From Oscillospiraceae bacterium (GTDB taxonomy: Bacteria; Bacillota; Clostridia; Oscillospirales; Ruminococcaceae), in NCBI GenBank assembly GCA_003531585.1, contig DQFX01000016.1, positions 1-20,937 of the forward strand: DNA of 20,937 nt, written 5' to 3'. Both the position numbers and the translations under genes were made by a program. Every line of letters begins with the position of its first letter. Positions within the stretch are counted from its first letter, which is position 1. A model generated the notes under the pieces. It saw only the letters and a list, made by a program, of their open reading frames with translations, was not told where the DNA came from and did no database searches. This document shows positions 14,843-20,937 of the stretch, piece after piece.

Positions 14843-15913
14843 TTACTGCTGCTTGAGGAGCTTCGCGGTCTGGTCTGCAAGGCGCAGCGCCTCGAACACC
14901 TCGTCGCAGCCGCCGTTCATCATCTCGTCCAGCTTATAGAGCGTCAGCCCTATGCGGTGGTCGGTCACGCGGGACTGCGGAAAATTGTAGGTGCGTATCC
15001 GCTCGGAGCGGTCTCCGGTGCCGACCTGTATGCGGCGTTCCTCGGCTATGGCGCTGTCGCGGGCTTCCAGCTTCGCTTCGTAGAGCTTGCTGTACAGCTT
15101 CTTCATCGCCTTTTCCTTGTTCTTGAACTGGGAACGCTCCTCCTGGCACTCTACAACTGTCCCGGTCGGCTTGTGGATTATTCTTATCGCGGATTCCGTC
15201 TTGTTGATATGCTGACCTCCCGCGCCGCTTGAGCGGAACGTTTCGACGAGCAGGTCGGCGGGGTTTATCTCCACGTCGACTTCCTCGGCCTCCGGAAGCA
15301 CCGCCACCGTCACGGTGGAGGTCTGTATGCGCCCCTGGGACTCCGTTTCGGGAACGCGCTGGACGCGGTGAACTCCGCTTTCGTACTTCATTTTGGCGAA
15401 CACGCCTTCGCCCTCCACAAGGAAGCTCACCTCGCGGTAGCCGCCAAGCTCGGTCGGGTTGGAGTCAAGCTCCTCGACCTTCCAGCCCTGCCGCGCTGCA
15501 TACATGCTGTACATTCTGAGCAGCGAATTTGCGAACAGTGCGGCTTCCTCGCCGCCTGCGCCTGCGCGTATCTCGATTATGCAGCTCCGGTCGTCGTCCG
15601 GGTCCTTCGGGAGCAGGAGTATTTTCAGCTCCTCGGAGAGCTTTTCCATAGCCGCTTTGTTCTCGTCGTACTCGCTCTGGGCAAGCTCGCGAAGCTCTGC
15701 GTCGCCGCCGGCTTCGTTCAGCGCTTCAACCGCGTCGTCAAAGCCGCGCTGAGCCTTCTTGTATTTCTGCCAGACCTCCATAAGCGGGGTCAGGTTCTTG
15801 TGTTCTCTCATCAGGTCGCGGTACAGCTTGTTATCGGCTATCACCGCCGGGTCGGACAGCTTTGCGCTTATCTCGTCATAGCGCGCCTCCGCCGTTACTA
15901 ATTTTTCGTTCAT
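14843..15913 (-). CDS. prfA: Peptide chain release factor 1
   Basis: Recognises UAA and UAG at the ribosomal A site and triggers peptide release. The 356-residue product has the release-factor layout: N-terminal helical domain (about 1-105), then the central domain with the tripeptide anticodon region at 188-190, read as PET in QRVPETESQGR, and the catalytic loop SSGAGGQHINKTES with GGQ at 232-234. It is assigned to RF1 rather than RF2 because RF2 carries SPF at the recognition site and an in-frame UGA frameshift near its start, neither of which is present. GGAGGT precedes the ATG. It is the second gene of the DUF951-led transcription unit. Confidence 0.97.
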   Translation of the reverse strand: MNEKLVTAEARYDEISAKLSDPAVIADNKLYRDLMREHKNLTPLMEVWQKYKKAQRGFDDAVEALNEAGGDAELRELAQSEYDENKAAMEKLSEELKILLLPKDPDDDRSCIIEIRAGAGGEEAALFANSLLRMYSMYAARQGWKVEELDSNPTELGGYREVSFLVEGEGVFAKMKYESGVHRVQRVPETESQGRIQTSTVTVAVLPEAEEVDVEINPADLLVETFRSSGAGGQHINKTESAIRIIHKPTGTVVECQEERSQFKNKEKAMKKLYSKLYEAKLEARDSAIAEERRIQVGTGDRSERIRTYNFPQSRVTDHRIGLTLYKLDEMMNGGCDEVFEALRLADQTAKLLKQQ

Positions 15914-15953
15914 TGTTTACCTCCATGCGTTGACTATGTGTACGTCCGCACTG

Positions 15954-16154
15954 CTAACGCTCGGAGGATTCCGTCTCGCGGAGGACTGACCTGATCTTCT
16001 TCTCGCATTTGGAGCGGGGTATCATGAATACATGCCCGCAGCCCTGGCAGCAAAGCCTGAAGTCAGCTCCGCAGCGCTGGACAAGCATTTTGTCGCTGCC
16101 GCAGCCTGGGTGCACCTTCTTCATGACAAGTATATCACCGACTCTGACGTCCAT
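15954..16154 (-). CDS. DUF951 family protein
   Basis: A 66-residue soluble protein of the DUF951 family (PF06107; B. subtilis YyzM). The sequence begins MDVRVGDILVMKKVHPGCGS and contains RCGADFRLCCQGCGHVFMIPRSK, the family's conserved core with closely spaced cysteines that could hold a metal. The function of the family is unknown. AAAGGGG lies 11 bases before the ATG, a rather long gap. It is the first gene after a good promoter and is followed by prfA after 40 bases. Confidence 0.9.
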   Translation of the reverse strand: MDVRVGDILVMKKVHPGCGSDKMLVQRCGADFRLCCQGCGHVFMIPRSKCEKKIRSVLRETESSER

Positions 16155-16191
16155 CTGCGTTCACGCCCCTTTCTTTCTGCATACATATGTT

Positions 16192-16220
16192 ATTATATCA
16201 CGTTTTCGTTATAATTGCAA
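16192..16220 (-). promoter_or_regulatory. Promoter of the DUF951-prfA operon
   Basis: Minus strand TTGCAA (16215-16220), a 17-base spacer and TATAAT (16192-16197). The leader to the DUF951 ATG is about 30 nt. This promoter probably drives DUF951, prfA, tsaC, coaE, the lytic transglycosylase and the M18 aminopeptidase, since no terminator is visible between these genes. Confidence 0.7.
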
Positions 16221-16279
16221 TAAAAAATGAGATTTTTTGTGCATAATTCCGGAAGGAGCTCCGCAAACCTCCGCAGCAC

Positions 16280-16308
16280 TTGACAATCCGGCGAAAACAT
16301 AATACAAT
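16280..16308 (+). promoter_or_regulatory. rsmH promoter
   Basis: TTGACA (16280-16285), a 17-base spacer and TACAAT (16303-16308). The leader is about 20 nt and contains AAAGGA six bases before the ATG at 16337. It is back to back with the DUF951 operon promoter, about 60 bases apart, with a GGAGCTCC palindrome (16255-16262) between them. Confidence 0.75.
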
Positions 16309-16336
16309 ATAACTATAACACGTGAAAGGAACAGCC

Positions 16337-17392
16337 ATGGAAAACGAAGAAGTAAAGCACAAGCGCAGAGTGCGCTATTCGGGAACTCACCCGAGAAGAT
16401 TCGAAGAAAAATACAAGGAGCTGAACCCCGAGAAATACTCCAGGGATATCGAGCACATAATCTCCCGCGGAGCCACTCCGGCGGGAATGCACATTTCAAT
16501 AATGGTCAGCGAGATACTGGAATTTCTCGACATAAAACCGGGACAGACCGGTCTTGACGCCACCCTGGGCTACGGCGGTCACACCCGCGCAATGCTTGAA
16601 AAGCTCCGGGGAAGCGGACACATCTACGCGCTGGACGTCGATCCCATCGAATCTGAAAAGACGAAAAAGCGCCTTGCAGACCTCGGATTCGGCGAGGATA
16701 TCCTCACTGTAAAGCTGCAAAATTTCAGGGACATCGACAAGGTCGCCGCCGACGCCGGAAAGAAGTTTGACTTCGTGCTCGCCGACCTCGGCGTAAGCTC
16801 CATGCAGATAGACAATCCGGAGCGCGGATTCTCCTATAAAATCGACGGTCCGCTCGACCTCCGAATGAACCCGCAGAAGGGCAAAAGCGGCGCGGAGCGT
16901 CTCCAGGAGCTGACCTACGCGGAGATAGTCGGAATGCTGACGGAAAACTCCGACGAGCCATACGCGGAGCAGATAGCGCGTACCATCATGAGATACCGCA
17001 ACAAGGGCGTGTACATCTCGACCACCACACAGCTCCGCGAGTGCATAACCGAAGCGCTGTCCTTCCTGCCGAAAAACGAGCAGAAGGAAACGATCAAAAA
17101 GTCCTGTCAGCGCGTATTCCAGGCTATCCGCATCGACGTCAACAGCGAATTTGAGGTGCTGTATGAGTTCCTTGAGAAGCTGCCGAACGTGCTCGCTCCC
17201 GGCGGACGGGCGGCTATACTGACGTTCCACTCCGGCGAGGACAGGCTCGTTAAGCGCTCATTCAAGGAGCTGCACCGCGCGGGCGTTTACAGCGACGTTG
17301 CAAGGGACGTAATACGCCCCACCCCGGAGGAATGCGTGAAGAACCGCCGCGCGCGGTCAACAAAGATGAGATGGGCTGTGCGGGCGGAGTAA
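16337..17392 (+). CDS. rsmH: 16S rRNA m4C1402 methyltransferase, N-terminally extended RsmH
   Basis: SAM-dependent methyltransferase of the RsmH/MraW family, which N4-methylates C1402 in the 16S rRNA decoding centre. The product is 351 residues, longer than the usual ~310, because about 45 residues (HKRRVRYSGTHPRRFEEKYK and on) precede the normal start at TPAGMHISIMVSEIL. Motifs are GLDATLGYGGHT (72-83) for SAM, ALDVDP, DFVLADLGVSSMQIDNPERGFS, and LTFHSGEDRLVKRSFK near the end, followed by RRARSTKMRW. The start is the ATG with AAAGGA upstream, not the GTG five codons earlier. It stands alone behind its own promoter, not with mraZ/ftsL as in the division cluster, so it may be a second RsmH-type enzyme. 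If so, its target base could differ. Confidence 0.9.
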   Translation: MENEEVKHKRRVRYSGTHPRRFEEKYKELNPEKYSRDIEHIISRGATPAGMHISIMVSEILEFLDIKPGQTGLDATLGYGGHTRAMLEKLRGSGHIYALDVDPIESEKTKKRLADLGFGEDILTVKLQNFRDIDKVAADAGKKFDFVLADLGVSSMQIDNPERGFSYKIDGPLDLRMNPQKGKSGAERLQELTYAEIVGMLTENSDEPYAEQIARTIMRYRNKGVYISTTTQLRECITEALSFLPKNEQKETIKKSCQRVFQAIRIDVNSEFEVLYEFLEKLPNVLAPGGRAAILTFHSGEDRLVKRSFKELHRAGVYSDVARDVIRPTPEECVKNRRARSTKMRWAVRAE

Positions 17393-17396
17393 CCGC

Positions 17397-17948
17397 TCAC
17401 ATCAGCTTCATCAGCTTGCAGTTGACTATACCGGCGCTCCAGAAATCCGCGATCGGAATATTCCGCACCTGGCAGACTATGCTCGAATCCATCGCGCCAT
17501 GACCTACGATAAGCACGTCCTTGCCGGCATTCACGAGCGGGTAAGCCACTTCCCGCAGGAACTCCCCGGTTCTGGCAAAGAGCTGCTCAAAGCTCTCGCC
17601 GCCGTCCACCGGCTCGGTGTATTTCTCGGGGTGCAGAAAAAGGTCCGCGATGGGACTTCCCGGCTTGTCGAAGCTGTATTCCATGCCCTCGCAGGCTCCG
17701 AAGCTCATTTCTACCAGCCGCTCGTCCGGAATTATCGGAATATTCCGTCCGCGCAGGACTATCTCAGCCGTTTCCCGGGCGCGTATCAGCGGCGAGCAGT
17801 AGCACACGTCAAAATGTACGTCTGCGTACTCCTCTCGCGCTTTTTCAGCCATCTGCCTTCCGTTGGCGTTCAGCGGAATATCCGTTCTTCCCTGCAGCTT
17901 GTGCCTTTCGTTCCAGTCTGTTCTTCCGTGCCGCATTATGTATAACAT
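17397..17948 (-). CDS. Histidine phosphatase family protein
   Basis: A 183-residue cytoplasmic phosphatase of the phosphoglycerate-mutase-like superfamily. The phospho-acceptor is His7 in IMRHGRTDWN. Other active-site residues are Arg56 in CSPLIRARETAE, Glu80 in RLVEMSFGACEG and the second catalytic His150 in IVGHGAMD. This layout suits a small-substrate phosphatase (CobC, PhoE or YhfR type), but the substrate cannot be deduced. GGAGA precedes the ATG at 17946-17948. It is monocistronic and convergent with rsmH; only 4 bases separate the two stop codons and no terminator hairpin is evident there. Confidence 0.9.
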   Translation of the reverse strand: MLYIMRHGRTDWNERHKLQGRTDIPLNANGRQMAEKAREEYADVHFDVCYCSPLIRARETAEIVLRGRNIPIIPDERLVEMSFGACEGMEYSFDKPGSPIADLFLHPEKYTEPVDGGESFEQLFARTGEFLREVAYPLVNAGKDVLIVGHGAMDSSIVCQVRNIPIADFWSAGIVNCKLMKLM

Positions 17949-17998
17949 TGCTGTTCTCCTGTCTGTTTATCTTCTGGCAGGTCTCGGCCTGCAGACTG

Positions 17999-18027
17999 AT
18001 TATAGCATACTGCCCGGAAATTGTCAA
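17999..18027 (-). promoter_or_regulatory. Promoter of the histidine phosphatase gene
   Basis: Minus strand TTGACA (18022-18027), a 17-base spacer and TATAAT (17999-18004), a consensus sigma-A promoter. The leader is about 45 nt and includes a small hairpin-forming CAGG/CCTG. An 11-base direct repeat flanks the -35 box (separate entry). Confidence 0.8.
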
Positions 18028-18039
18028 TCTGCCGGGAAA
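18010..18039. promoter_or_regulatory. Direct repeat flanking a -35 box, candidate operator
   Basis: CTGCCCGGAAA (18010-18020) and CTGCCGGGAAA (18029-18039) match at 10 of 11 positions. They are 19 bases apart start to start, about two helical turns, with the -35 box of the phosphatase promoter between them. The geometry suggests two half-sites for a regulator that would block or recruit polymerase. It also lies about 65 bases upstream of plsC on the other strand. Confidence 0.4.
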
Positions 18040-18101
18040 CTCGGGTTCAGATTTAGCGTACTGCCTTAATTTCACTACATTATTGATTGCTGGTGATATT
18101 C

Positions 18102-18833
18102 ATGAAAATTGTGTTATTAGTGGTTCTGATCCTTCTGGGATTAATACTGCTGCCGTTTTTGTTCCTGTTTATCTGCGGGCTTTTCGTGGATACCAGGAAG
18201 CAGTACGAACGCGACAGCAAGTTCTACCGCGCCCTGCTGGACGGCTCCACGACTGTTATCCTGTGGTGCCTCGGAGTGCGGTACAAAATCAGCGGCGAGG
18301 AGAAATTCCCTGAAACCGGGAACTTCCTCTTTATAAGCAACCACCGCTCAAACTACGACCCCATCATACAATGGACGGTGTTCAAGCGTTACAAGCTCTC
18401 GTTCATCTCAAAGAAGGAAAACTTCAGAATTCCGATGTACGGCAGGATAATACACCGCTGCTGCTTTATGCCGATAGACCGCAAAAGTCCACGGAAAGCC
18501 ATGGAAACGGTAAACCGCGCCGCAAAGCTGCTCACCGAGACCGGGAATTCCGTCGGAGTTTACCCCGAGGGAAGGCGCAGCAAGGAAGGCAGGCTGCTGC
18601 CGTTCCACGCGGGAGTTCTGAAAGTGGCTCAGAAAGCCGAAAAACCCATTGTAGTATCTACTATCGAGGGCACGGAGAACATCTTCCGGAACATCAAACG
18701 GTTCAGAAAAACCGTAGTGACGATAAAAATACTGGAAACCATAGACGCGGCAAAAGTCCGGGAATTAAAGACCTCGGAACTCAGCGAATACTGCGAAGCG
18801 CTTATGAAAAAAGAACTGGAGGAACATACATAA
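18102..18833 (+). CDS. plsC: 1-acyl-sn-glycerol-3-phosphate acyltransferase
   Basis: Adds the second acyl chain to lysophosphatidic acid to make phosphatidic acid, at the inner face of the membrane. The 243-residue product starts with a long hydrophobic helix (about 3-28), then the PlsC acyltransferase domain: NHRSNYD with the catalytic HX4D pair His81 and Asp86, FRIPMYGRIIHRCCFMPIDR, and the substrate motif VYPEGRRS (153-160). The ATG at 18102 is chosen because a GGTGAT ribosome-like site is six bases upstream; TTG and GTG codons up to five codons earlier are less likely. No convincing promoter could be placed in the preceding 75 bases. Its stop codon overlaps the next start as TAATG. Confidence 0.93.
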   Translation: MKIVLLVVLILLGLILLPFLFLFICGLFVDTRKQYERDSKFYRALLDGSTTVILWCLGVRYKISGEEKFPETGNFLFISNHRSNYDPIIQWTVFKRYKLSFISKKENFRIPMYGRIIHRCCFMPIDRKSPRKAMETVNRAAKLLTETGNSVGVYPEGRRSKEGRLLPFHAGVLKVAQKAEKPIVVSTIEGTENIFRNIKRFRKTVVTIKILETIDAAKVRELKTSELSEYCEALMKKELEEHT

Positions 18834-19723
18834 TGATCTACGTTTTATATAATCCATTCGCGGGCAACAAGACCTGCGAGGAGCAGTCCAGAAAGCTGAC
18901 CGGCCTTTACAAGGACGAGCAGCTCACTTTCCGCAGCATGGCGGATATCAGCTATCCGGAATTCTTTGCAGGTCTCAAGGGTGAGGATCGAGTGATAATC
19001 TGCGGCGGCGACGGTACCCTGAACCGCTTCGTGAACGACGCCAGAGGAATCGACATTCACAACGATATCCTATATTACGCTGCGGGCAGCGGAAACGACT
19101 TCCTGCGCGATATCGGCAAGGAAAAGGGCTGTGATCCGTTCGTGATAAATCAATACATAAAGGAGCTTCCCTCCGTCACCGTAAACGGGAAGGAAACACT
19201 ATTCTTAAACGCGATCGGTTTCGGGATCGACGGCTACTGCTGCGAGGTCGGCGATGAACTGCGAAAAAAGTCGAACGGAAAGCCGGTAAACTACACCAGC
19301 ATCGCTATAAAGGGACTGCTCTACGCATTTAAGCCCACCGACGCCACCGTGATCGTCGACGGAGTGGAAAAGCGCTACAAAAAGGTGTGGATCGCCCCCA
19401 CGATGAACGGTAGGTTCTACGGCGGCGGAATGATCGCGGCTCCGGATCAGCGCCGGGACGCTCCCGACGGCAAGTTTTCCGTAGTCGTCTGGCACGGTTC
19501 AAACAAGCTGAAAACGCTGGTCGTGTTCCCATCTATTTTCAAAGGCGAGCATGTGAAGCACAGCGAGTGTATCGACATCATCAAAGCCGACGAGGTAACT
19601 GTCAGATTTGACAAGCCCTGCGCGCTCCAGATAGACGGAGAAACCATACTGAACGTTACTGAATACAGCGCAAAGAGCAGCGCCAGAGTCAAGGCAGAAA
19701 AGCAGCAGGTTTCATCAACATAA
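18833..19723 (+). CDS. Diacylglycerol kinase family lipid kinase
   Basis: A 296-residue member of the DAGK catalytic-domain family (DgkB/YegS/LCB5 type), which phosphorylates diacylglycerol or a related lipid with ATP. The N-terminal nucleotide-binding lobe has NPFAGN (7-12), GGDGTLNRFVN (58-68) and AAGSGNDFLRDI (83-94). The second lobe contains LNAIGFGIDGY, APTMNGRFYGGGMIAAPDQR and a C-terminal CALQIDGE (family motif D-G-E). The ATG lies in TAATG, one base overlapping the plsC stop, with GGAGG ten bases upstream, so expression is coupled. Together with PlsC it feeds phosphatidic acid: PlsC makes it de novo and a DgkB-like kinase would recycle diacylglycerol. Exact lipid specificity is not visible. 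Confidence 0.92.
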   Translation: MIYVLYNPFAGNKTCEEQSRKLTGLYKDEQLTFRSMADISYPEFFAGLKGEDRVIICGGDGTLNRFVNDARGIDIHNDILYYAAGSGNDFLRDIGKEKGCDPFVINQYIKELPSVTVNGKETLFLNAIGFGIDGYCCEVGDELRKKSNGKPVNYTSIAIKGLLYAFKPTDATVIVDGVEKRYKKVWIAPTMNGRFYGGGMIAAPDQRRDAPDGKFSVVVWHGSNKLKTLVVFPSIFKGEHVKHSECIDIIKADEVTVRFDKPCALQIDGETILNVTEYSAKSSARVKAEKQQVSST

Positions 19724-19729
19724 AACGAG

Positions 19730-19758
19730 CCGGGAGTTTTCAGTAACTCCCGGTTTTT
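19730..19758 (+). terminator. Terminator of the plsC-lipid kinase operon
   Basis: A perfect 9-bp stem (CCGGGAGTT 19730-19738, AACTCCCGG 19745-19753) with a 6-base loop followed by TTTTT, six bases past the stop codon. A classic intrinsic terminator. Confidence 0.92.
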
Positions 19759-19790
19759 GCGCTTCATAATCAATTTGGGAGAACAACGCA

Positions 19791-19819
19791 TTGCATTTAC
19801 CATTATTTTCTAGTATAAT
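19791..19819 (+). promoter_or_regulatory. Promoter of the SWIM zinc-finger gene
   Basis: TTGCAT (19791-19796), a 17-base spacer and TATAAT (19814-19819), followed by GAGGG and an ATG at 19846. The promoter and ribosome site are intact although the gene behind them is frameshifted. Confidence 0.7.
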
Positions 19820-19845
19820 CATATTATCTTTTTTTGAGGGAAGCG

Positions 19846-20603
19846 ATGCCAACAGCACAAATCGTTACAGATGAACTTATACGCTCAGCCGCGCCAAAAA
19901 TCCGGCGGCGGTATCGAATGCGAAAAAATTATGCTCCCTGGGCGAATTCTCCAACCTGCGCAAAACAGCGGACGAAACGCTGATTTTCGGGGAATGCCGC
20001 GGCAGCGGGAAAAATCCATACAACACATCGGCGGATTTTTCGGGAGAAACTCAGGTATTCAGATGCTCCTGCTCGAGACGCCAGTTTCCGTGCAAACACA
20101 GCCTTGCGCTTATGATGGAGTGGCTCTCGGGGAAAAACTTTGAAACCTCGGATATCCCCGAGGACATCGCACAGAAAAGGAAAAAAGCCGCAAAGCGCGC
20201 CGAACGCTCCACGGCTCAGCCGGCATCCCCGAAGCAGAATAAATCGGCTGCTGAAAAGAAGCTCAGAAAGCAGCTTGAGGGGCTTGACCTCGCGGAGAGC
20301 TTTGTAAAGGATATGCTCGACCGCGGAGTCTACTCGATCAGCAGCGCTGCCGCCGACCAGAACGCCTGCAAGCTTATCATCGAAAGGGCGGGAACGAGTA
20401 TCTCCGAAGCCGTAAAAGCCGCCAAGAACGAGCTTAAAAACACCCTGTCCGAACCGTATGCTGATGTCCTTGCCGTGACGGACAGCCGCCATCTACGCGG
20501 CGGAGCGATTTTCGGGCTGCTCCACTATATCCCGCAGGAGCACCATATTCTGCTCTGCCCGATGTCGCTTGTCCACCCGAACGGAATCACCAAACTATGC
20601 TGA
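19846..20603 (+). pseudogene. SWIM zinc-finger protein, frameshifted
   Basis: From the ATG at 19846 (GAGGG upstream) the frame reads MPTAQIVTDELIRSAAPK and then runs out of frame. A -1 shift at the A5 run 19896-19900 restores a long frame to the stop at 20601-20603. One extra A would give a continuous 252-residue protein. That protein has a SWIM zinc finger, CxCx6CxH (Cys74, Cys76, Cys83, His85 in FRCSCSRRQFPCKHSL), a Lys/Ala-rich charged linker and a C-terminal region ending GITKLC. SWIM domains bind DNA or protein; the role of this type of bacterial SWIM protein is not established. From general knowledge such proteins often exceed 400 residues, so internal sequence may also be missing. Alternatives are a sequencing error in the A-run, or a short product started at the in-frame ATG at 20112, which would lack the finger. 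Confidence 0.75.
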
Positions 20604-20618
20604 AGGAGGCGCGGAACT

Positions 20619-20917
20619 ATGAATACAACGCCATTTTACGAACTCCACGACAGGCTATACGACCGCGCCTCGGCAGGCTGCGCGTCGATTGCTGAGGATT
20701 TCCGGCTGAAACGCGCCGTGGAAACATGGCTCCCCTCGCGGAAGCCAACAAGACGTTCGCGCGGCTCAGGGACATGTGCGCGAAGCTCTTCACGGAGCCT
20801 GAGTCTGCGCTGCTCCTCGCCGACTGCATTGCGCTTGCCGGCGCGCTCGCCGTCGTCCAGGGCAGCTTCCAGGACGTTCCGGAATCGCACCCCAGCACGC
20901 TTGAATATATGATGTAA
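20619..20917 (+). pseudogene. Unknown protein following the SWIM gene, frameshifted
   Basis: AAGGAGG precedes an ATG 15 bases after the SWIM stop, so this was the next gene of the same operon. The frame reads MNTTPFYELHDRLYDRASAG and on to LKRAVE. It then becomes Arg/Ser-rich low-quality sequence, while the -1 frame continues sensibly as MAPLAEANKTFARLRDMCAK and ALLLADCIALAGALAVVQGSF to the stop at 20915-20917. One extra A in the AAA at 20722-20724 would join them as LKRAVENMAPLAEANKTF, giving 99 residues. The joined product looks helical and soluble. I do not recognise a named domain. It may be the N-terminal part of a longer protein cut short at the window edge. Confidence 0.6.
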
Positions 20918-20937
20918 GGGAACCTCTAAAAACCGGT
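20918..20937. other. Window-edge sequence, possible mobile-element end
   Basis: The last 20 bases, starting GGGAACCTCTAAAAACC, begin directly after the stop codon of the broken gene. They resemble in style the terminal inverted repeats of some insertion sequences (GGG followed by a CT-rich stretch and an A-run). The window ends before any transposase or second repeat, so this is only a suggestion. Confidence 0.15.

Noticed and set aside
14843..15913. RF2 or an altered stop-codon reader, because the tripeptide reads PET
   Set aside because: The PxT pattern fits RF1 with a variable middle residue, and SPF is absent.
18028..18101. Promoter for plsC (TTAGCG-17-TACATT, 18053-18081)
   Set aside because: Both boxes are poor matches, so it was not listed as a feature.
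19896..19900. Programmed -1 frameshift in the SWIM gene
   Set aside because: A5 allows slippage, but there is no A_AAA_AAG-type heptamer, and the second broken gene has a non-slippery site, so decay or error is simpler.

Overview
The window looks like chromosomal core sequence from a Gram-positive, Ruminococcus-like member of the Clostridia (Oscillospirales). This is inferred from gene content: a YunB sporulation protein, a DUF951 protein, a stand-alone RsmH with an N-terminal extension, GHL10-type wall glycosidases and a lipid-anchored GH5 mannanase-type enzyme. Moderately high GC, strong GGAGG-type ribosome sites and many TTGACA/TATAAT-like promoters with 17-bp spacers agree. No 16S gene is present, so the genus is a guess.

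Layout. (1) 1-2061, minus strand: glmS with its own promoter, which lies inside the terminator of the gene upstream. (2) 2077-7039, minus strand: a two-gene cell-wall cassette. A GHL10 lipoprotein resembling E. coli DigH/YddW is followed after 12 bases by a 1091-residue secreted protein that joins a degenerate GHL10-like domain to a complete Amidase_3 domain. (3) 7083-8334, plus strand: a divergently transcribed GH5 lipoprotein ending in a strong terminator shared with convergent ligA. (4) 8333-16220, minus strand: a long housekeeping array, in transcription order DUF951, prfA, tsaC/ywlC, coaE, a membrane-anchored lytic transglycosylase, an M18 aminopeptidase, a large palindromic intergenic element, yunB and ligA. 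tsaC-coaE and coaE-transglycosylase overlap as ATGA. (5) 16280-17392, plus strand: extended RsmH, convergent with a minus-strand histidine phosphatase (17397-18027). (6) 18102-19758, plus strand: plsC and a diacylglycerol-kinase-family gene overlapping by one base and closed by a clear terminator. (7) 19791-20937, plus strand: a SWIM zinc-finger gene and a following unknown gene. Each is broken by what looks like loss of one A, and each keeps its start signals.

How the genes work together. Wall metabolism dominates: GlmS supplies amino-sugar precursor, the amidase and GHL10 pair could remove stem peptides and then cut the bare glycan, and the lytic transglycosylase cuts ordinary glycan. The prfA to coaE block serves translation termination, t6A tRNA modification and coenzyme A. 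PlsC and the lipid kinase both lead to phosphatidic acid. I saw no phage, CRISPR, plasmid or defence module. The least ordinary items are the GHL10/pseudo-GHL10-amidase pair, the four-copy ATGACGGGT palindrome and the decaying SWIM locus at the right edge.
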